64,000 nucleotides of DNA from Syngnathus acus (lineage: Eukaryota; Chordata; Actinopteri; Syngnathiformes; Syngnathidae), in NCBI RefSeq assembly GCF_901709675.1, contig NC_051091.1, positions 7,598,967 through 7,662,966 on the forward strand. Reading direction: 5' to 3'. The notes beneath the pieces were generated by a model. It had not been told where the DNA came from. It saw only the letters and a program-made list of their open reading frames with translations, and ran no database searches. This document shows, one piece after another, positions 56,580-64,000 of the stretch. Made by a program: the position numbers and the translations under genes. The stretch's first letter is position 1. Every line of letters begins with the position of its first letter.

Positions 56580-59500
56580 CCTGGTGCCGGTTCTGCTGAC
56601 ACACACGCACACATTTACGTGCAAACCGGTGCTGCTTTTACCCAGACAATGAGGATTAAAAACAGGTTTAGTGTAAAAAAAAAAAAAACCTGAATGGGGC
56701 TTTCCATCCGAGCGACTTTTCCAACAAGTTGCTACATAAGTTACCATCAGTTCTGCTTATTTTCACTCCATTTCCACATCTAAACAGTTGAAATGACATA
56801 AACTTTTTCAATCACATGTTCCGCTGTTTGTGAGGCGAGTCATCTGGATCTAGTTAGCTTTTGCAAATGTGACTGGATTTTATAGTTTTTCCAAATTAGC
56901 TTATGGTTACGGTTATGAAAGACACACACACGCACACGGTCATCACTGAGAGTCACGCTGGTAACGTGTCCCAACCGCAAGTTGATTTCAAGTTTCAAGT
57001 TGATTTCATTAGTGCCCGCATTTCCACAACAAAAATCCCAAACAAGAGAAAAAAAACATTGAGCCCACATCACATCCAAACACATTTCTGGTAAAAAGAC
57101 AGAAAAAGCAACACAATTGAAGTGTGTAACTTTTCATTCGTCTGCCGCAAGCTGGCCTCTCGTAGCAATTTTAAAGTTTAGTACCTTGGCCACTTTGACA
57201 CGCAGACAGAAGAAGTGAACGCCTTAGCTGCCAACCCTTCAGCTTCTATGTCAGGGCTCATTAACAAACATAGAGAATGACTGGCACTGTTTATTTAAAC
57301 TAAAAGATGGAGCAACTTTGAAAACTTTTCTCCCCGCCACCACACACACACACACAGACGTGTGTATTTCCCTTGCTATGATGAATACACGCCGTGCATT
57401 TCAACACATGGTCCGAAAACAAAGAAGCCGATGCCAATTCAAAACGGATCCGTGTTACAACATCTCGTCTCGTCATAAACATTGTTTGATCTTGTTAGTG
57501 TGCTGCAAGTTTGTACAAAGACTGCTCACAAAACCAAACTCTTCCACCAAATAGTGTAGGGCAGTTCTGTGGAGTTTAGCACACACTATTTACCGTTTCC
57601 ATGGTCAGTATTCTTGAATTGTTCCAAAAATAACTTATGAAGCGTTTCGTGGCACCCTCCATTTTGGTTCCAACCGCAGTCGTATGGTGGGAATAGACAA
57701 ACACAATCGCCACTTCTGTGTGACAAGGATGGAAAGGAAAGAATACAAAACGCACAGTTTCTCAAAACCCGTCTTCTTGTAATTTGCATGGTGGCAACAC
57801 ACAAAAGTAATTCGTTAATGACCGTGTCCTTTGACGACTGCAAAAAAAAAAAAAACTGTACCATGAAAAGCAGAACTAACTACCTAGCATTTTGTGGAAA
57901 AGCGGGTTTCCGACCGCTGCAATTCGAGTAAGACGATGGCATGGAGTGACACAAATGCACTTTAAAATGCTACAAAATCCTACTTTGAAATCTACTAATA
58001 AAAAATAAAACGATTCAATAATGATTGTATGAAATACAAGAATACTTTTTATTATGCAAAAACACTGGTGGAAACTTTAATGTGGCTGTCAGTGCCTCCC
58101 CAGTCATGAGCAGTTTTAGATGGACCTGAAAATAGACAAGTTTCAAAACCGAGCAACTCGTACGCCGCCAAAGAGTCCAGTTGGTTCCCCTTGATTATCT
58201 TCAACAACTTCTATCTGAAATCTTTCTGACATGCTCATACACAATTTCCTTAATCATATCTTTTATGTTCCATTTAGCGCTCAAAGCAGACCATGAAGTC
58301 AAACAATGGCAATAAACCAATTTCATGTGACTCGGGTTGAAGTAGTGGAATGGCGTTAATGGCGGAACACAGACGTGATGCTCAGCAATGCTTGGATGGT
58401 CTCCAGTGGTTATGAAGTTGAGCCGGTGGGGACAAATTCTCTGCTTCGCACTGTACAATGGTGCTCTTTATGTAGTTTGATCATGTGCTTGATTAGTACT
58501 CAATGTTAGCATATCATATGGATTACATGGTGACGGGCTTTAAAAGTGTCTACGTCCCAAAGTGTGAGAGAGCTTTGAAGCTGTGTTGTTACGAGAAAAG
58601 AACTCAATTCCTCAATATTTGTGTTTCTAGACCTTCAAGTTGTTTATTTTCACAAACATGCTTAAAGACAAAACTCTTCCAGGTTTAATCCCACCGGATT
58701 TGTTGCTCCCGTATATCACTTGGTTCTTTTGCGAGAAATTAAAGCAAAAAATGGATCTTTTTTTTTTTTCATGGTTCTAGATACTTATATAACAAACCAT
58801 GCATTTTTCAACATACCGTATATTCAACGTCTGTCAGATTAAAAAAAATGTAGATAAAGCAACACTTAAAATCCAGGACCACTTTTTTAAAACCACATCT
58901 TCTTTTAGAGCCACTTAACCGCAAAAAACACAAATCAAAAATAAAAACGTTATGGAAATATCGTTTAAACGAGGGGGTGGAACCAAAAAACAAGACAATA
59001 AGCTGTAAACACACCAACCGCAACCACAATCAAATCTGCCTTATCTTAAAACACGGGCGACCGAATGGGAGATATAGCCAACATCCCACAGCACCGCAAA
59101 AAAGAGACAAAAATGCTTCCCACCACAGAGGTAATCATTCAGCTAACAATTGACACTTTTCCATTGGCAAAAGCAAGCACGACAGAGGCGTTACCATTTG
59201 GTTGCCATAAACACGTGCCCATTGCTTGAGCGCATTTCCCATTTCCAGTGCAATAATGCATTTCTTTTGAAGACAATGCACGTTAAAAACAGAGCAAACT
59301 TGTACGTGTACTTTGCAGTGTCTTTTTATTTCGTGCCCTCCCTCCTCCTGCCTCTCACTCAAAGTCAACAAGAATAGGACCCAGCTCACCTGCGAGCATC
59401 GTGACAATAAGCAGTTTATAAAATGGATGCACTGGATGTAAACCAAGGTGAGACGAGCCCCAAACATCTCAGCCTTAAACATTGCAATCATATTTTCCGT

Positions 59501-59968
59501 ACTCCGTAAACATGTCTAGTCTAAAGATGAGGAATGTGTCAATGTGATAACTAATTGGTCATTTGGCATGTCAAAATGACTAAATATGCTGTTGTTACAC
59601 TTCATTGCTTTGAAATTCACTGTTACCCTGGCAAGGACTTTGATAAATGAGCTCCACATTTTTTTTCCCCAAACACTGAATGCGACATAAATCAAGCCTT
59701 CTCCACAAAAACAGGAATACTTGAGTTTTGGAATTACACAATGTAAATGGGAATGATGTGGATGAGCGTGATGTTTTATAAAACACACAATGTTGTCATT
59801 ATGTGGAGTCAAGCCTGTGGGCTGCTCAAGGTCTCGAGGTCGATGCCGGGGGTCAGCTTCTGTCGCTCCGGGCCTCGTACTACGGCCATGGGTCAGGCCT
59901 AATTGAGGCATTTGTTAGGCAGCTTTTCATTTAGCATTGAAGTGAAAAGTGAGTCTAAACTCCCCTCC

Positions 59969-59993
59969 CACACACACACACACACACACACAC
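59969..59993. repeat. (CA)n microsatellite
   Basis: About 12 CA dinucleotides in the rarg upstream flank. Confidence 0.95.
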
Positions 59994-61775
59994 GCTCAGA
60001 CGCAGTCTGCGACTCTAGATAGAAGATTAGAAGTGTGTTTAAAAGCATTTGGAGCCAGCGCTGAGCACAGAACATCCTCAGGCCACAATTGAACACACAT
60101 TGTGAGCTTCTTTCAATGTACTGGCACACACAAAAAAGCAGCAATTCAAGTGACTTCCAAATCTCTGAAGCCAATTAGGCATGCATGACTCTCACAATAT
60201 CTCTCTAAATAATTCCATGGACAATGTGGAATACTGTGGAGAGCAAAATATTCTTGGGTGGGTTGAGGACACTCAAGTTTCTAGTTTCTACGAATTGGAC
60301 GACAAAAAACAAGAAGACAAATTCAAGTGTAGACGAGGAACTCTAAGTTAGCCTGACAGAGAATTCCTAAAGTGGTTTTGGTCTACAGGGTCATTCATGG
60401 AGATGAGATTGCAGCAGGGTTAAATAATGACATCCAACACACCCAAATCAATTTGAGCGGACACCAATAAACAGTCTAGGGAGTTTCCATGCCACAGGAT
60501 TTAACTAACAACAGATGCATCCAACTTTATTTTATAGAGCGCTGAGTCGAGTTGCTCACATAGACCAGTTTACGCTTGGTTTGACGATGGCAGATGTTTG
60601 GAGACACATGAGCACAGGTATGCTCCCATGTGACATGTCCCCCCCCCCCCCTCCCCAATTTTAGGCACTTTTGAATGTGATATTTTTCCCAGTTCAGTTT
60701 AAAACCTTCAAAAACAATTCTATTTTTATGTCTTTTTACAATGTGGGACCAAAATATTTTGGGACTGAATTCAGTATATGCTATAATTTTCTCCGATCGC
60801 TAGCTTTTAATTGCTATTGTGAGTCAGCGTGTCCCAAGTGTTTACTCATAACTTTTTATGCCCCTGCTATCGACGTGATGATGAACCGATATGACGCAAA
60901 TAATAAAGAGACCAGGCAGGAGGAAGCACTTAGTAGCAACTTACTCATCAATCTTGCCGTAATTATAGAACAGGGACAAAAAAGACCAAAAAAAAGGAAA
61001 TAAATGCAAACTGGCAACAATTAGTTTGGTCTCGCATTGTCCACGGCAGACTATTTGATGTGGACGGAAAGTTGTTCAAGAGCTACTCAACCATTGTTAT
61101 GCTAGTGGTCTCATCCATCAATTTAGTGTGATGGCAAAGAGTCTGCAACCGCTGCACCTGAAGTACTCAACCAGTGGCTGACCACATCAAAAACATATCA
61201 CCGGCATCCAGCGTTGATCTTTCAGCATGGGTGAATCTAAAAGGTCGGGCCTGCGCATCCATCACCGGCGCAAAGCCGATGCGCTAACACCCGTGTAAGA
61301 GTTCATCCGCTCACATGGCGCGGCCCTCCAGCACATTGGAGTGCCGATCACTTTTCTACTTTCAATGTTTCTTTCTCTTTGCCCTGCTCTCAATTAAAGC
61401 GGTCCTCAGGAAACCCAACCCCTGCACTCGTGCAGTCCCAACAACACACAAACACAGAGCAAGAAAGAGATATCTCACTCGTGCTCTGACATGCCCGTCC
61501 GTCTTTTCTTACACATCGCTGATACACGCTCAAGTTTGAAAGGAAAATCCACATCAAGCAAAAAACAAGTCTACAAGACAAACTTACCAGATGTCTGATG
61601 GGAGGCCGGCAGTCTGCTTGCTGGTTTTTGTTCTGGGAGGGGGAGGCTACTTTTTTTTACAAGGATATAAGTCAACGCAAGAATGAGCAGACCATGAACT
61701 CAAAAGTTGTGAAGTTTCTCTCAAGCCGACGACTGACTTTAGCCTGTTGCATTCCGCCTCCCTCTCTTTTTCCCG

Positions 61776-61800
61776 TCTCTCTCTCTCTCCCTCTCTCTCT
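61776..61800. repeat. (CT)n microsatellite
   Basis: CT dinucleotide tract, interrupted once by CC, in the rarg upstream flank. Confidence 0.9.
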
Positions 61801-64000
61801 TGAAGTCATAGTGCGCTTTGATTCACAAACCCTGCCTCTGTCACGTGATCCAAAACTTCAAATATACAGTGCAATTTTTTTTTTTGCCAGCCACAGAATG
61901 CCCGTAGGAAGGGAGACCGGGGTCTACAAGGCTTAGGTTTCACTGAGCTGCCCACCCCCTCCCCTTTTCTCATCGCCTTTGTCTCATAGCCCGTTTTACT
62001 TTTTACCTATAGCCGTCTCACCAGAGCACACCCTTTGGTTGAATTTTGACTCGTTGGTGCTGTCCAAATATAGTCCACAGCTGACACACGCTAGCACAAA
62101 TAAAACGGTCATTAGCGTACAGGCGGACACAAACACACATGGCAAACAGGGCCCGCACACCTTTGGGGGTATCAATATCAAGCCGTGGACCAGTGAATGG
62201 TGTTTACAATGCCTTGACTTAAACACGGTGGCCAGCCAATGCGGAAAGGCCGAGGGGCCCCAGAACCATTCGTGAGACACACGGGTCGGGGTATGATTGA
62301 GACCAAAAGATTGAGGCAAAGACTCATTACGCCAGAGTGGGAAGGAGCTAAGAGAAAATACGTTTTTGTGGAGCTGTGCACAATTTACTTCCATTCAAAA
62401 TGACTTCTTTGTTTACTATTCTCAAATTTGGTGGACAAATAAATTCATTTATCAGCATTTATCTTCTCATGGACACAGAGTAAGCCTAACTCACAAAGTG
62501 AAGGAGCGAGGTGTGTTCTTTTGTGCAAATGCGTATTGGAAGGACAGCTATGACTAAAAAACAACTTTTCATTGGTTGCTTGGACCGTACATGAAGGGTA
62601 GCACATCGTAAAGTGGACTATCTGGTCACATGGCTATTTGTTAAGAATTCCTTTTGTTAGAAATTCTTCATGAAAATTCATATGCTTTGATATCATGAAA
62701 AGCCAACACCATTTTCATGAATTTCAAACACTTGTGGGAATCCTCCTTTGGAGCACATCTGCATAAAATATTCATATGAATGCCAATCCAGTGAGGCTTT
62801 CATATGACAAAGAGCATAGGAAATTGGCTAACTGAGCCACACGTAGTCAAAAAGGAGAATTGTCTGCAAAATATTCAATAGATTGCACATTTACAGTACA
62901 AACACATCATGATAATACACAATATTGCTATGAGTACATTAGACTATTCAAAAATCAAGCTACCATGACCCTTTCCCATCTTGCCAAGACTGCCTTAATG
63001 GTTTCACCAGCTAAAATGAGTTCATGCGTACTCTTCTTTCTTGTGCTTCTGGAGGTTCCTAAGAGGATCAAACCAGTAACTGGAATCATTAAATGTCGCC
63101 CCATGATGAGATCAAACCCGACCAGTGGGCCCTTGAGGGTTCCCGCTACCTGCCTTCTTCATGTCACAGACAAAAGTGTCTGCTCCTGTCTGACTAAACG
63201 CTCACAGCTTGGCCACAGCCGGTCAATAAAAAAACGATATGCTGTGGAGTGTGTGTTCTTTATAATCTGCTTCATTGGCTTTGGAAAGATGTTATCACAG
63301 TATCTGTCCATTAAAGTCAATAGATTGGCTGATGCAGTTAGTCGTGAAGAAAATAAAAAAAACTGGATACAATCTTAATTGATGCAATAAGACAGAGACA
63401 GCTACTTAACTTTATGTTTGTTCACTGTATGCCCCTTCTTCTTGCTCTGTGGGTAAATTAAGCGGAGGAGCCGGTGGGCCACAAGCAGTCCTTCGTACCG
63501 TGGAGAGTCTCTCAAGCTGTGCTTCAGCTCAGTGGCGGTATGTAGACACCAGTTTTGTCTTGAAAGGTTTTTCTGTGCTCCCTGACCAAATGAAACTGCA
63601 TGGTGCCTTTTGACTACACAGCACAAGCACCGACACTTCTTCCATCCTTGAAATGCAGCTTCCTTTTAGACATCATTACCTTTGTTTTCCTTGACAAATT
63701 GGAGTGCTTTTACACTTCAATGGGATGATGCTTAGGGAAATTGCAAAGCCTTTTTATATATACATATATTTATCTTATACAGAATAAATAAAAATGCCTT
63801 CCATCGAAGTGAGAGGGCTTTTCAATTGTAACGTGTGCTTTATCTTTTGCACAGATTTCAAGTCTCAGAAAATCTCCATGTCCCATGATTCCAAACAACC
63901 TGTATTGTCTAGGAATCACGTCTTTGATAAGGCCACCTCCATTTAAAACGTAGAGTACGTGCGGTGGGTGTGTCGGGATTTTGGATGGGAGAATATACAT

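Larger units (their letters stand above)
53761..64000. other. Upstream flank of rarg, no gene recognised
   Basis: About 10 kb. It probably contains at least one non-coding rarg exon and regulatory sequence. Visible elements are poly-C at 55501-55513, a nuclear-receptor half-site cluster at 56559-56579, (CA)n at 59969-59993, (CT)n at 61776-61800 and a palindrome-rich AT block near 62,640-62,800. The open frames near 62.9-64 kb have no family I recognise. Confidence 0.5.

Noticed and set aside
62860-63378. 172-codon plus-strand frame near the right end
   Set aside because: No family recognised, AT-rich, poor start context; could not be supported as a gene.
63402-64000. Minus-strand frames of 74 and 76 codons at the right edge
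   Set aside because: The composition looks protein-like in places, but I recognise no family and the second runs off the window. A translated search with flanking sequence would decide.

Overview
This is a vertebrate nuclear genome segment, almost certainly from a teleost fish. It has spliced multi-exon genes with GT-AG introns, compact introns, (CA)n and poly-C/G tracts, hAT/Charlie-type transposons, a degenerate repeat of a kind common in fish genomes, and five genes whose human counterparts all lie on 12q13 (the HOXC paralogon). Species and a/b paralogue status cannot be read from the window alone.

Layout, left to right. (1) 1-3077: intergenic, with a decayed hAT element at 1362-2433. (2) 3078-9494, minus: lima1 (EPLIN), nine coding exons that join to an intact 733-residue LIM protein with an in-frame 24-bp coding minisatellite near its C-terminus; a probable non-coding first exon lies near 11.33-11.43 kb. 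(3) 14476-26132, plus: znf740, divergent from lima1 and preceded by a CpG-rich region. Mammals have three C2H2 fingers; here 13 extra tandem 84-bp exons, each encoding one whole finger in the same 1-1 phase, sit between the ancestral exons. (4) 28669-29842, plus: smug1, two exons, an intact uracil-DNA glycosylase. (5) 31232-34865, plus: calcoco1, ten exons, with a one-base frame break, one GC-AG intron, a C-terminus without the usual zinc finger, and a complete 881-bp hAT element in the last intron. (6) 37614-53562, minus: rarg, with two alternative first coding exons (gamma-1 at 53.4 kb, gamma-2 at 47.1 kb) joined to six shared exons. (7) 53.8-64 kb: upstream flank of rarg with no gene recognised.

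The genes do not form a pathway: lima1 is an actin regulator, znf740 a DNA-binding factor, smug1 a base-excision repair enzyme, calcoco1 a selective-autophagy adaptor or coactivator, and rarg a ligand-activated receptor. They share ancestry. In human, SMUG1 and CALCOCO1 flank the HOXC cluster; here they are about 1.4 kb apart, in the same relative order and orientation, with nothing between. That is what a lost hoxcb cluster should leave behind.

The most unusual system is the znf740 array. Its 13 phase-symmetric finger exons can be kept or skipped in any combination without a frameshift, and nearly all share the same predicted base-contact residues. This looks like a modular array for measuring G/C tracts.
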